A stretch of 64,000 bases of DNA from Torymus aiolomorphi (lineage: Eukaryota; Arthropoda; Insecta; Hymenoptera; Torymidae): the NCBI GenBank assembly GCA_036365515.1, contig CM070877.1:54968475-55032474 (forward strand), in the 5' to 3' direction. Below are positions 1 through 11,803 of this stretch, one piece after another. A model generated the notes under the pieces. It was not told the origin of the DNA and ran no database searches. It was given only the letters and a program-made list of their open reading frames with translations. The position numbers and the translations under genes were made by a program. Each line of letters starts with the position of its first letter. The stretch's first letter is position 1.

Positions 1-108
1 GTTAAATTAATACAGCAATTAAATTGTAATTCTGTGTGCAAGTTTATTTTAATTTCTATAATAATGACTATCCATGCTACCCCGTGCATGAAACAACAGA
101 TTTGTTTA

Positions 109-133
109 GGGGCCGGTCGCCTGGTGCACGAAA
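109..133 (+). repeat. Short direct repeat, copy 1 (partner at 713-736)
   Basis: About 24 bp reading GGGGCC-GTCGCC--GTGCACGAAA occurs here and again at 713-736 with two or three differences. The two copies bracket 580 bp that hold two hairpin-like elements, so they may be remnants of one dispersed repeat that was later invaded. No coding potential is visible. Confidence 0.5.
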
Positions 134-223
134 GGATTCGTGACCTCCGTAGTCAATAAATATTCAAAAAGAATATTCTACTATTTTGATGATTGGCGTG
201 TGGATCATCCTATAATAATAATA

Positions 224-350
224 GTAGATTATGCACCTATGGAGTAAAGTAGGCAAGTAGGCTATGTACGTCCTCGAAGAATTCGCTCGGGCAGCAACTC
301 GCGGGCATTCATAGCCCTCATTGCTCCCGAGGGAGCTCGGGCTCCTCAAT
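224..350. mobile_element. Degenerate hairpin MITE, family C (GCACCAAGGGA-type ends)
   Basis: The left end ATTATGCACC-A-GGAGTAAA resembles the ends of hairpin elements at 14541-14653 and 39424-39549. Internal CTCGGGC and GCCCGAG-like stretches can pair. The right end is not clear, so the limits are approximate. No transposase is present, so it would be non-autonomous. Confidence 0.35.
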
Positions 351-391
351 ATAGAATTTTTTCGCATGCCCGGCGGAAAGTTACTTGTGCT

Positions 392-630
392 TGATCCCTG
401 ATTTCAGGTTCAAAAACGCCACATAACCTCACTCCTAGAAAGTGCAACGCTTATGTTTGTGTGTCTATTTTTTTCCAATGAGTGCCGCCTGTAGTGATTT
501 GCGGTCCGAGCGAAGCCAGGGCAGCAACACGTAGGCGGCGCTAGCCAAGAAAAATGTAGGGAAATGTGCATGCGCGTGGCAGTTTCTAGGAAGGAGTACA
601 CGACGTTTTACTCCCTGACTTCAGGGAGTA
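392..630. repeat. Imperfect inverted repeat (hairpin)
   Basis: Sequence around 397-445 (TGATTTCAGGTTCAAAAACG, then CACTCCTAGAAAGTGC) returns inverted at about 580-625 (GCAGTTTCTAGGAAGGAGT, then ACGTTTTACTCCCTGACTTCA). The loop is GC-rich. Non-autonomous DNA transposons often look like this, but no target duplication is obvious. Confidence 0.45.
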
Positions 631-712
631 AACACAGTAATTTACGCGTGGTATGCAAAAAAAGTTTCTTTCAGCCCGTACAGCCCTGTGCAGAAAATAG
701 TAAAGTTATTTT

Positions 713-736
713 GGGGCCTGTCGCCCCGTGCACGAA
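713..736 (+). repeat. Short direct repeat, copy 2 (partner at 109-133)
   Basis: This matches the segment at 109-133, including the core GTGCACGAAA. The flanks are less alike, so this is probably old repeat sequence and not a clean target-site duplication. Confidence 0.5.
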
Positions 737-1455
737 ATTAAATATCTTCGTGGCAGAAAAAGAATACGAAGTTCTTATTTTTTGTTGAAGGTTGGCGCTT
801 GGGTTGCCAAGGAGCGAAATGGTTATTTAAAAAAGGTTGCTTTTGTTTTCTATTCATCTTGCTGTCAGTTTAAAATAATTTAGCAAGCAGAAAGGTGGAT
901 GTATTTTGTAAAAATAAAGTTTCTTGAAAGCCAGTCGCTTGAATAAGTTCTTTAACACTATCACTTCATAAGCATTTATGATACGAAAACGAGCATACCT
1001 TACAAAACTATGGTTTGTTAAAAAACATTAATTTTTTAGAAAATTATAGGCAATAAAAAAGAAATTAAGAAATTCATTACTAATTTACCTTATTTTTAAA
1101 CGATTTCATGCGATGCATTTTTAAATATTTTTTAACGAAACGTAGTTTAAATTTCAGCTCTTTCTTCTGTCTACGATTATAGTCTTTATTCATCATGAAA
1201 AATTAGATTGTCCATATCTCAAGAAAATGACCATATGATGTGCTTTCAGGAACACTGTGCTTCATTTCTAGATATCACAAATCGACCTCCAAAGCGCGTT
1301 AAAGTCTGTTTCTCCGAGATTTGTACACTCTTTGTAAATTTGTCTAACTGAATTAAAGAATTATAAATTTAAGATATTGTCATGGGCTCAGCTCTACCGT
1401 TATCTGAGAATGATAAGAACTAAACACTTGCGATTCTCTCGAGCAAGCATCGCGG
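737..1455. other. AT-rich stretch without a recognisable gene
   Basis: This is low-GC sequence with many A and T runs. I see no splice-like coding exon, no protein similarity and no clear repeat boundary until the foldback arm starts near 1456. Confidence 0.5.
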
Positions 1456-4111
1456 CGCACAGTAGACAGAACTGGAAAATTTTGTGTCAAAATCGTAGAA
1501 CTTCGCGAAAAAAATTTTTAGCGACTTAAAAATTTAGCAACTCACAGATGAGCTTGTGTACAATTGAAGAAAATTATTAGATAAAGAAAAAAAAATTGCT
1601 GAGATATTTGAATCGAATGTATAGCTTTCGAAAGAACATTAAAATACCTATATTTTCTAAAAAAAAAATAATTTCTCTAGCTATCACGGTTCTTTTGTTA
1701 TTAACAAAAACATGTTTTTTTTTTCTTAAAAAGCTTACAACTCCTAAACTAAACGGTCAATTTTCTTGAAAAAAATTATGATAATGCAAACTATAAATAG
1801 CTATAATCTGTAAAAATTTGAATCCATTTTGTATACTAGTTTTTGAGAAAAAAATTGTAATGTGAAAAAAATGAGTTTTGTATGTACAACGATTACGGGA
1901 GTAAAATTAACTTAATCGCTTCAAAATTTCTTGGAGACGTAGATTTTGGATAGTTCTCGGTCGAGTTCGTTGGGCAAAATGATTCGTCCATAAATTTCAG
2001 AGATATTTGAGGTTAAGATTTTTAAAATTTTTTTCCAAATCGTAATTTCTCGAGAATGGCTTGATGAATCAGCTACAGATTTATAGACAATTTTGTGTGT
2101 GATATAGATATTATGTATGTGAATTTTTATCAAGATCGTACGATTACTTTTTGAGATATTTGATATTCAAAATTTTCGTATTTTACAAAGTTATTTTCGT
2201 TGTTGCATGATAACTAGAGAAATTGTTATAATTTCTTTGAAATTTGGTGGTGATGTAGAGTATGTATGTTATGTATTATATATGTTCTTAAGGTAAAAAA
2301 AATCGTTTATGAATTTCAGAGATATTCGAGATTGAAACTATTTTAGCACTCTTTTCAAATCGTATTTTTTCGTGAACAGCTGTATATACACTAGAAAATG
2401 GAAATGACGCGTGTTCGCGTGCGTGTTGTTTACTTGCTTTTATTTTTTATTAAAGTTAATTTACAGCGCGCTTTTCTCACCATACAAAATAAAGTATTAA
2501 ATTTTAAAATTGGAATTAAAAATTAATTAAAGGAATCAGTAAATTAAGTTTGAGGAAGCTACGTGCCAATGAATTGGCAGCGGTTTTTAAATTATGTGTG
2601 AAAAATAAATAAAATAATTGATTGTAATATTATCGTCAAAACCTTTTAAAATTCCTAAATAACCTTTACTTCAAATTATATTTTCTTTGTGAAATTTCAC
2701 ACATAGGGTACGTGTATCTAGTAGTAAGCTGTCCGTATTTGTGTGCTCTTTCTGCAATTTCCGATCTAAGAAAAAGGTTCTAACCTTAAAATTAAGAAAT
2801 GGCTATTACAAATCAAAAGCAGATACGGAACACGCGTGCATAGCGCATAGCGCATGTTATTTCCATTTTCTAGTATACATAAATGCGTTCCCGAATAATT
2901 ACGATTTTGAAAGACGGCTAAAATAGTTTTAACCTCAAATATATCTGAAGTTCATAAACGAATTCTTTTATCCTAAGAACTCTTCTAATAAATAATATAC
3001 AAACTCTACATCTCCACCAAATATCAAAGAAATTAAAATAATTTTAATGTAGTTTTATTGTGCGACAACAAAGAAAGTCATTTTCAAAAATACTAAAATT
3101 TTAAATATCAAACATCTCAAAAAATAACCATATAATGTGAATGAAATTTCACACAGGCCTATATTGCATACAAAATTGTCTATAAATTTCAAGCTGATAC
3201 ACGAAGTCGTCATTGAGAAATTACGATTTTGAAAAAAACTGTAAAAGAATTTTAACCTTAAATATCTCTAAAAATCATGAGACAATTCTTTTACCTAAAT
3301 GACTTATACGATAATATATAGACTCTACATCTCCACAAAATATCAACAGGATTAAACCAATTTTTGTTTTCTCTAGTTATCATGCGACAAAGGAAATAAC
3401 TTTGTAAAATATGAAAATTTTGAAAATCAAATATTTCAAAAATAAAATTCGCACACATATTGTATATATCACATGCAAAATTGTCTATAAATTTGGAGCT
3501 GATACATGGAGCCGTTCTTGAGAAATTACGATTTGAAAAAAGGTTAAAAAAATTTTAACCTCAAATATTTCTGAAATTTCTGGACTAATCAATTTGCCCA
3601 AAGAAGTCGACCGAGAACTATCCAATATCTACCTCTACAAGGAATTTCAAAGCGATTAAGTCAATTTAACTCCCGTAATCGTTGTACATACAAAACTCAT
3701 TTTTTTCACATTTCAATTTTTTTCTCAAAAACTAGTATACAAAATGGATTCAAATTTTTACAGATTATAGCTATTTATATTTTGCATTATCATCATTTTT
3801 TTCAAGAGAATTGACCAGTTAGTTTAGGAGTTGTAAGCTTTTTAAGAGAAAAAAAAACGTTTTTGTTAATAACAAAAGAACCGTGATAGCTAGAAATTTT
3901 TTTTTTTTAGAAAATATAGGTATTTTAATGCTCTTTCGAATGCTATACATTCGATTCAAATATCTCAGCAATTTTTTTTTCTTTATCTAATAATTTTCCT
4001 CAATTGTACACAAGCTCATCTGTAAGTTGCTAAATTTTTAAGTCGCTAAAAATTTTTTTCGCGAAGTTCTACGATTTTGACACAAAATTTTCCAGTTCTG
4101 CCTACTGTGCG
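1456..4111. repeat. Long foldback element 1 (2.65 kb inverted repeat)
   Basis: The left arm runs from about 1456 to 2420 and returns inverted at about 2827-4111. Matching points include the outer ends (GCACAGTAGACAGAACTGGA against TCCAGTTCTGCCTACTGTGC), the A-rich middle (GCTGAGATATTTGAATCGAA at 1597-1616 against its complement near 3950), and the inner ends near the ACACGCGT motifs. The right arm is longer because a block of about 400 bp (gagaaattacgatttgaaa / attgtctataaatttgagct) is repeated in tandem inside it. The loop of ~400 bp is AT-rich and shares a stretch (about 2557-2600) with 4718-4790 just outside. No transposase is encoded. A transcript would fold into a very long double-stranded RNA. 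Confidence 0.85.
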
Positions 4112-4184
4112 GCATTAGCTCAGTGGTAGAGCGCGGGACTATAAACTTCGGGCTACAAACTTCGGTTCGCGTCCCGCTCGTTGC
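4108..4184 (+). tRNA. tRNA-like pseudogene or SINE head with A and B boxes
   Basis: TAGCTCAGTGG at 4116-4126 matches the polymerase III A box, and GGTTCGCGTCC at 4164-4174 matches the B box at 10 of 11 positions. Their spacing suits a tRNA. The D arm GCTC/GAGC forms, but the acceptor and T stems do not close, and an ~11-nt segment ending ACTTCGG is duplicated in the anticodon/variable region. The 5' part merges directly into the end of foldback 1. I read it as a decayed tRNA-derived sequence, not a working tRNA. Confidence 0.45.
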
Positions 4185-5149
4185 ATATGTTTTATGCAAC
4201 TAATTCATTTTATTTCATTCAGCTTCCTTTCATACGTAACAATATGTTTATAGTTAATCTTTCTCTCATTTTTTTAACATAGTAATTTTTTGAGAATGTT
4301 TATATGTATTAATTTTTAAATTCATAAGAGATCTAGTATACTATAACTAATAAAAGTGTAAAATTTTATTAAAACTCACTAAATTGATTTTAAATTATTA
4401 AAAAAGAAAAACATCGATATTTTCTATTTCTTTGCATTTTTCACGAATTTCTAAATTATTTTTCTCAAACAACATTTTAAATAATACATTAAAATTGAAC
4501 GATCATTTGCGAGCGATACAATGAGAGATTTTTTTCGCGCATTATGTGGTACAAAGAGTAAGAAAAGTTTCAGTAGGGATGTGAATGTATGAGAATTTAT
4601 TAAACCGTAAGGCAACATTCTAATCCTAACAATTAACTGTATTTCGTAGTAAAAAAATTTTGATAAAAATTTTTATTTTGGGATTAGTAAGTAATTAGTA
4701 AATAATAATAAAATTAAATTTGATCTAACTAAGTGCAAATAAATTGGCAACGTTTTTTTAAATTTGTGAATAAACTTACAGAAAATTAAAATAATTCAAA
4801 TTACAAGCAGTCATGGATATTTTTATGTTATTATATATAGTTCACTACAATAGTTGCTTAGTTATAAATAATTTAAACGACAATATTTTAGATCGGATCA
4901 TTATTTCTTCCACCTCATCTGAATGGAGAGAAGTACCTCCAATTTTTGCGAGAGGACTTGCCAGAATTGTTGGAAGAATTGCCATTGCAAAGTCAGCAAA
5001 CAATGATTTTGTAACAAGATGGAGCACCTTCTCATTCAACATCGACTGTGAGGAATTTCCTAAGTGAGGTGTTCTCTAATAGATTGATTGTTCTCCGTTG
5101 ATAAGAGGCTGCAAAGATCGGCTTGGATAGTACAGTTTACAGAAATCCG
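4185..5149. other. AT-rich spacer, no gene recognised
   Basis: Low-GC sequence. The piece at about 4718-4790 repeats material from the loop of foldback 1 (AANTTGGCARCG, then TTTTTAAATT). A short open frame at 4813-5067 has no recognisable motif and looks like chance. Confidence 0.45.
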
Positions 5150-5568
5150 CGCCCTACTGAAAAAAATCGCGCGAGAATCGTAGAACTAATCGTGTAAGTA
5201 ATCGCGCCAGAATTGCGTGGTTATGACGAAATTGCGCGATTATCGTATCAGCTTATCGAACTATTTCTGACGCGTTTATCTCGTAACCAATAGCGCACTT
5301 CATGTAAAATTGATTTTCAAATAAAATAAAATTGTTTAAAATGCAAAATTGATAAGTGAAGTCGCGATTTTATATGTTACCATCCAAATAGTAACTCCTA
5401 AATAGGCTACCTCACGAATCAGTTTTGCAATTTAAACAATTTTATTTTATTTAAAAATCAATTTTAGGTGAATTCGTCATGCGATAATCGCGTCGGAAGT
5501 AGTGCGATAAGCTGACACGATAATCACGCAATTTCAGCAAAATCACGCGATTTTTTTCCAGTAGGGCG
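5150..5568. mobile_element. MITE with long inverted repeats and CGCCCTACTG ends
   Basis: The element opens with CGCCCTACTGAAAAAAATCG and closes with its inverse, CGCGATTTTTTTCCAGTAGGGCG. The inner arms (AATTGATTTT..AATAAAATAAAATTGTTTAAA near 5310, inverse near 5430) also pair, giving about 419 bp of near-continuous hairpin. Between the ends are many degenerate palindromic units of the type ATCGCGCGAT or CGATTATCG. No ORF. The same left end (CCCTATTGAAAAATATCGCG) occurs at 28458 in front of quite different palindromic units. Confidence 0.8.
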
Positions 5569-5874
5569 TCTATATAAAACGAAAGCGAAAGAGACACGTA
5601 CAACTTAAATAAACTTCAAGGTATTCAGCAGGCTTTGATTTACAGGCCTTCAAATATTTCCTGATTCTAGCAGTCAGTACAAGTTTAAAATAAAGTAGTA
5701 TAAATAAAAAATTATAGATGTTCATTTTCTAATCTTTAGCAATATTTAATTGTTTTACCACCAAATGTATAGCTATAAAAATGTAGAGGATAAACAGGCT
5801 TAGATAATTTGGCTTTGCAATATTTAATTAACGATTAATAAACGACCCATCTGAACGACGTCTAGCGCTGCGGC
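5569..5874. other. Spacer without recognised feature
   Basis: AT-rich sequence between the MITE and the GA-rich array. No repeat partner and no coding signal seen. Confidence 0.4.
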
Positions 5875-7835
5875 AGCTAGAGAAAGAGGCAGAAATAGGG
5901 ACAAAGTGTGCGAAACACTGAGGGATAGAAAGTGAGAGCGAGAAAGCGATGAAGCGCAAAAGAGAGCATACAGAGCAATAAATAGTAAAAAAAAGAGCGA
6001 GGAAAAGCAAGAAACAGCGGGAATAAACGAAAAATAGGGAGACAGGCCGAAAAAACAATACAGAGTGAGAAATAGCAAGAGATAGCGCATGAAGGAGCGA
6101 TACAGCGAGGAAAATCGTATTACTGGAAGAGATAGCGCAAAACAATGAAAGGTAACAAGGAAGAGCAAAAATAGGCCACAAAAAACAAGAAAGAACGAAA
6201 AAGAGCCAGAAAGAGCAAGGGAGTACGCAAAAGAGTGCGAGAAAGTGCGGAAGAGAACGACAGAGACCGAGTGATATCGAGATTGAGTGAGAGAGTGCAT
6301 TAAAGAGAGCGGGAGGGACCGTGTAATGGCAAGAAACAGCGAAAAAGAGCAGAAGGGGCCGAGTCATAGCGCGAGAGAGCGAGGGGGGCCGTGTCATGGC
6401 GAGAGACAGCGAGAAAGAGCGAGAGGGACCGAGTGATAGCGAGAGAGAGAGAGAGAGAGCGATAGGGACCGTGCGGTGGCGAGAGACAGCGAGAAAGAGC
6501 GAGAAAGAGCGAGAGGAACCGTGTGATAGCGAGAGAGAGAGAGAGAGAGAGAGAGACAGCGACAAGGATTGTGTGATGGCGAGAGACAGCGAGAAAGAGC
6601 GACAGGGGCCGAGGGAAAGCAAGAGAGAGTGAGAGGGGCAGCGGGCTAGCGAGAGAGGGCGAGAGGGACCGTGTGATGACGAGAGACAGCGAGAATGGGC
6701 GAGAAGGGCCGACCGATAGCGAGAGAGACCGAGAGGAACCGTGTCATGGCGAGAGACAGCGAGAAAGAGCAAGAGGGATCGAGTGATAACGAGAGGGAGC
6801 GAGAGGGGCCGAGTGATAGCAAGAGAGAGAGCGAGAGGAACCTTGTGATGGCGAGAGACAACGAGAAAGAGCGAGAGAGGGCGAGTGATAGCGAAAGAGA
6901 GAGGAGGGACCCCGTCATAGCGACAGAGAGCGAGAGGGACCGTGTGATGACGAGAGACAGCGACAAAGGGCGAGAGAAGCCGAGCGATATCGAGAGAGAA
7001 CGAGAGGGACCGTGTCACAGCGAGAGACAGCGAGAAAGAGCGAGAGGGATCGAGTGATGGCGAGAGGGAGCGAGAGGGGCCGAGTGATAGCGAGAGAGAG
7101 AGAGAGAGCGAGAGGGACCGTGTGATGGCGAGAGTCAGCGAGAAAGAGCGAGAGGGGCCCAGTGATGGCTAGAGGGAGCGAGAGGGGCCGAGTGATAGCG
7201 AGAGAGAGCGAGAAAGACCGTGTGATAGCGAGAGACAGCGAGAAAGGGCGAGAGGGGCCGAGGGAAAGCGAGAGAGAGTGAGAGGGGCAGCGTGTTAGCG
7301 AGAGAGGGCGAGAGGGACCGTGTGATGACGAGAGACAGCGAGAATGGGCGAGAAGGGCCGACCGATAGCGAGAGAGACCGAGAGGGACCGTGTCATGGCG
7401 AGAGACAGCGAGAAAGAGCAAGAGGGATCGAGTGATAACGAGAGGGAGCGGAGGGGTCGAGTGATAGCAAGAGAGAGCAAGAGGAACCGTGTGATGGCGA
7501 GAGACAGCGAGAAAGAGCGAGAGAGGCCGAGTGATAGCGAAAGAGAGAGAGGGACCGCGTCATAACGACAGAGAGCGAGAGGGACCGTGTGCTGACGAGA
7601 GACAGCGACAAAGGGCGAGAGGAGCCGAGCGATAACGAGAGAGAACGAGAGGGACCGTGTCACAGCGAGAGACAGCGAGAAAGAGCAAGAGGGATCGAGT
7701 GATGGCGAGAGGGAGCGAGAGGGGCCGAGTGATAGCGAGAGAGAGAGCGAGAGGGACCGTGTGATGGCGAGAGAGAGCGAGAAGAACCGAGTGATAGCGA
7801 GAGAGAGAGCGAGATGGACCGAGCGATCGTTAGAT
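5875..7835. repeat. GA-rich minisatellite with ~650-bp higher-order repeat
   Basis: About 2 kb is built from variants of GCGAGAGGGACCGTGTGATG and GCGAGAGACAGCGAGAAAGA. A higher-order unit is visible. The block beginning at 6631 (GAGAGGGGCAGCGGGCTAGC) returns at 7280, and the block near 6994 (AACGAGAGGGACCGTGTCAC) returns near 7643, giving an offset of roughly 645-650 bp. The first ~430 bp (5875-6300) is a more diverged edge with short GAGCGA-like units. Long Ser/Leu/Arg-rich open frames run through it on the minus strand and Arg/Glu-rich ones on the plus strand, but these follow from the repeat composition and are not called as genes. Confidence 0.9.
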
Positions 7836-8085
7836 AGATAGACATCGGCGGACCCCCCTCAAGCGGCCGAAATACCGATGATGTGCCTCTCCCACTTCGG
7901 CCACCGTGGCGCTGAAGCTCCGCCCATTCGTCCGCCGCGCGCGCTGGCGTCGGAGCTGATTGGCTCGTTTATTTAACTTTTGATCGCCCGTAACGGCGTT
8001 AATAAGCAAAACATACAAAAACGGCAGAGGAAATTTTGTCTTAGAATTTCGCACTCTACGTGATTATCTTGAGCGAGACATACAT
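7836..8085. other. GC-richer unique segment
   Basis: This short stretch has balanced composition (CCACTTCGGCCACCGTGGCG, GCCGCGCGCGCTGGCG). It follows a small (GATA)n run and precedes a dispersed repeat. I see no protein motif in any frame. Confidence 0.35.
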
Positions 8086-8625
8086 TTTCAGAACAGGTTG
8101 TAAAAAAATGAAGAAATTTGAATATATTTCTGAGAACATAGTCACACAGTTTTTCGGAGAATGGTTTGCATTACTTGACTATCGATAATTGATTTCACAA
8201 CTTTAGTTTATTTGATTTGCAGTGAACAATTTGAATGTACTTACATATAATTTGTTGAGCCTACATTGACTCAAAGAAGTAAAAGACTTTTTTACTAGTA
8301 TTTATTTGACTTCTTTTAAAAAAATCATAAATATTGTGTTATAGATTATACAGAAAAAACTTCTATATTTGCCTTATTTAATACTTTCTTAGAAAGTTTT
8401 ATTAACAATATTATTATTTGTATAGTTATGAAAAAAATTATTACCATTTCTAGAGAGTGCTTATTGAATAGATGAGATTAGAATAAATGAAAGGACAAAT
8501 TGTGTCTTTAGAATATATTTAAAAAATTAGTTTTTTGAAGAACGTGTTGATTGTTTCGAAAAAATATTTAAGCTTTCATTAAAGTTTTTTACGATACAGC
8601 GACAATAGCAACCGCGGCGCTGTCA
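8086..8625 (-). repeat. Family B dispersed repeat, partial inverted copy
   Basis: This is the reverse complement of about 27724-28215. Shared landmarks are TTGACTATCGATAATTGATT, TTTGATTTGCAGTGAACAAT and GACTCAAAGAAGTAAAAGAC. The copy stops where ATTTAAGCTTTCATTAAAGT ends. It is one of at least four pieces of the same repeat in the window (others at 25.4-28.4, 38.6-41.5 and 42.4-43.4 kb). Confidence 0.8.
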
Positions 8626-9069
8626 AAGATCCTTTGAAGGACTTTAATAATTACACTCTTCGTTTCCAGCACCCTTGCAGACTTCAATGCCTCATGCCAA
8701 CATGGCTTAGGCTATCTCCTGTTTCCGGCTATCACCGCTCCGATTATATAGTCAACTGCAAAAATGTAAGTCTGCACGTAAATACAGTTCAATGCGCAAA
8801 AAAAAATATTTTTCCGCTCGTCAGAATTTCTAGAACTTGTATATAATTTATATCGAACCATTTCTTTATAAAAGTTTTACATAATTGACTTTATACAAAT
8901 TTTATAAATACTTTATAAAATTGTTTTAGGTCATCTTACCTGAGATTTTTCAGTAGGGTATTAACTTAAAAAAATTTTCTGTGAACTCAGGTGAAAAATC
9001 AGCTGAGGTCTCACAAAATTATTTTTCTAAGACAGGTCATCTGATTTCATCATTATTGACTTTTTGTGT
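8626..9069. other. Spacer with a small CAGTAGGG / CTCAGGTGA palindromic cluster
   Basis: At about 8930-9055 the sequence holds TTACCTGAGATTTTTCAGTA followed by GGG, then CTCAGGTGA, AATCAGCTGAG, CTCAC and ACAGGTCATCTGA. TTTTTCAGTAGGG is the terminal motif of the MITE at 5150-5568. I read it as a small, decayed relative with its own palindromic units. The open frame at 8634-8846 has no recognisable feature. Confidence 0.4.
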
Positions 9070-10090
9070 CTTGCAGATCTTTGGATGCAGAAAACAATGT
9101 CGTTGATTTTCTTAATGATTTCATAAGGTCCTTCTCAGCTCGTTTGAATTTTAGGAGTTTTTCCTTTCATTCGTGGTGGATTGAAAAACCAGACTTTTTG
9201 ATCTTCCAGAAATTCAACGCATCGTGCTCTTCTATCGTATCGAGATTTTGTCTTTTGGGAGATGATGGTCATTCGCTGTCGTGTTATTTTGTGAATCTCA
9301 TCTAGTATTTGTCTCAGCTGTTGTACCTAATTGTTGTATGCCTCTCCTTGAAAATCGCCAGGTGGACAGCCTCGAATCAGGTACAATGGCAGTCTCAGGT
9401 CAGAGCCGGTGTACATCTCAGCTGGAGTAGCCCCAGTAGTCGTATGTTTTGAGGACCTGTAAGCTAACAAAAATAGTGAGATCCAACGATCCCAATCTTT
9501 TTGATTATCCGATATATTTGGTCAGGCAGTTTAATATAGTTTGATGTTGTCTTTCTACTTGACCGTTTTATTGTGGGTGTAATGGTGTTGTTCTCGTTTT
9601 TCTGATTCCTAACAATTCTGATAATTCTTTAACTAAACGCGAGACAAAATTTTTACCTTGATCAGTATTAACTTGTAACGGAACGCTATATCTACTAACA
9701 AATTGTGTAGTGAAAACTTCTGCGATAGTTTTTGTTCTCATTTTTGAAATAGGAAAAGCCTCAATCCACTTAGTAAACGAATCTGTAATTACTAACAAAT
9801 ATTTATTTCCTGACGATGAAATTGGAAATGGCCCTAATATATCCATTTGTAATCTGTCAAATAGTAACCCTGAATTATAAATCTTCATTTCACCATGCCC
9901 TTTGTCTAGAGGACCTTTTTGGCAATGCAAATCTTACAAGATTTGCACCAGTTCTCTACATCTTTTTTACGAGTGGCCCAATAAAACCTTTTACGAATTT
10001 TCTCTAATTAATTAAATAATTAATTAATTTATTAATTCCAAAATGTCCACCAGTAGGAGAATCATGCGATTCTTCTAAAATCTCACTGAT
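9070..10090 (-). pseudogene. Gypsy-1 integrase (broken)
   Basis: The integrase would insert retroelement cDNA into the genome. On the minus strand the zinc-binding N-terminal segment lies near 10080-9920, with a C-x2-C pair (CKSC..C) just before the core. The catalytic core follows at 9930-9568, with the first Asp in MDILGPF, the second in NTDQGKNF, and the HPQ-NGQVER region in the next frame. The C-terminal GPY/F-like tail (FFNPPRMKGK, then PYEII) runs to about 9070. Stops interrupt the frame near 10020, 9565 and further on. It sits directly after the RNase H relic. Confidence 0.85.
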
Positions 10091-10429
10091 TTTTCGTTTT
10101 GGAAACCACAATTTGAAGATCTTTAGATTTTAAATCAGGCGAAATCCATTCTCTGAAAAATCTCATTATTTACAACAAGTGATTCCCATTGAGAACAATA
10201 TACTTTTGTAAATTCATCCTTTGAAGAAATATCTTGCCAATTATGTTTTATTCTTCCCGTCATTCAGAAGGCATACTATCCTCAAAAACAATCCTGCAAA
10301 CTTCTTTTTCAAATTTCTCTTCACATTTTTCTTCTATCCTCGAACAATACTTGCAAGAAAAATCTGACCATGGTCGTCTTGAAAGTCCACCCTTTCCACC
10401 ATTTCCATGTGACTTTCCAGCTCTATAAA

Positions 10430-11803
10430 TAATGTTATAATCAAATCTAACTAATTTTCCTACCCAACATGCAAGTTGGCCTTCAAGTTCTCTAAAAGAT
10501 GATAACCATGTTAGTGAAGTATGGTCAGTTCTAATGAAAATACTACTACTGCTAAAAGTTCACGACGAATAACACAATAGTTTTTCTCTGATTTACTTAA
10601 ACGACTAAAATAACCTATAACCCTTTCTAAATTATCTTGTTATTGTGAAAGAACTACTCCTATTCCGTCACCGAAGGCATCTGTATCTAAAATGAATGGA
10701 AGATCTAAACGAGGAAAAACTAAAATTGGGGGGAGGTAAGGAAATTTAGTTGCTTTCTCACTTAGTCTATGTAAAGATTTTGCAATGGAAGAACAACCTT
10801 TTATATATCTTCTATAATAAGAACAAAAACTAACGAAACTTCTAACATTTTTCTTGTTTGTTGGAGTGGGCCAGTTGATGACAGCTTCAATTTTGTTTGG
10901 ATCTTTCGAAATACCTTTTTCTGAAATGATGTGACCTAAATACTCAGTTTCACGTTTAAAGAAATGACATTTTTTCTTATAAAGTCGCAAGTTTACATCT
11001 CTCAATTTTGTGAAAATTTGTTTTAAATTGGTCAGCATTTCTTCAAAAGTTTTTCCCATTACCATGATATCATCAAGATAAATTAAGCAAATTGTATCCA
11101 AGTATTCTCTAAGAAGTTGTTCCATCAATCGTTGAAAAGTAGCAGATGCATTACACAATCCGAATGGCATAACTGTATGCTACCATAAACCTTTTCCAAC
11201 AGAAAATGCTGTTTTTTCTCTGTCTTCTGAACAAATTTTAAATTGCCAATAACCACTTTTAAGATCCAGTGTAGAAAACCAAGATTTAACAGCCAATCTA
11301 TCAAGTGTATCATCAATTCTTGGTAAAGCCTATGAGTCTTTAATAGTTACAGCATTTAATCTGCGACAATCGTTACAAAATCTAGTAGACACATCTTTCT
11401 TTGATTTCATAACTATTGGCGAACACCACGAACTTGAACATTCTTCGATTAAACCTTGTTCTTTCATTTCTAAAATTAACTTGTCAACTTCATCTTGCAA
11501 ATGTAAAGGAACTCTTCGTAATAGTTGTTTTATTGGTCAGAGATCATTAAGTTCAATTTTGTGATGAATTAAGTCACATTTTCCGATGACATTTGTGTAA
11601 TTAAAAATGTCTTCAAATTTAATGAATAATTGGGCAAATTTCTCCTTTTGTATCGAATCAAGTCCAATTGAATTATGGTCGAAGACTTCTTTTAGTGTTT
11701 CAGGAATGTTATCTTCTGGATTAGCGATTCTTGCACATACTTGAAATTCTGTAATACTCGGTGCATCAACAAAAAGTTTATAAAGTTTATAAAGAAACAC
11801 CAA
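10430..11803 (-). pseudogene. Gypsy-1 reverse transcriptase and RNase H (broken)
   Basis: It would copy the element RNA into DNA and degrade the template. The main open piece at 11170-10640 holds MPFGLCNASATFQRLME, the catalytic YLDDIMV and the thumb/connection motif TEYLGHIIS. At its end, LDTDAFGDGIGVVLSQ marks the start of RNase H (a usual DAS is here DAF). The upstream fingers (11316-11125) and linker (11803-11537) are in separate frames. The RNase H remainder, near 10640-10430, carries stops. The RT active site is unaltered, so the damage is frame-related. Confidence 0.88.

Noticed and set aside
5824..7845. Long Ser/Leu/Arg-rich open frames on the minus strand and Arg/Glu-rich ones on the plus strand
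   Set aside because: They arise from GA-rich tandem repeats in several frames at once, have no domain, and follow the repeat period.
8634..8846. 70-codon plus-strand frame
   Set aside because: No recognisable motif, in repeat-derived surroundings and with AT-rich composition at the end.
9066..9305. 79-codon plus-strand frame
   Set aside because: It is antisense to the C-terminal integrase relic of Gypsy-1.
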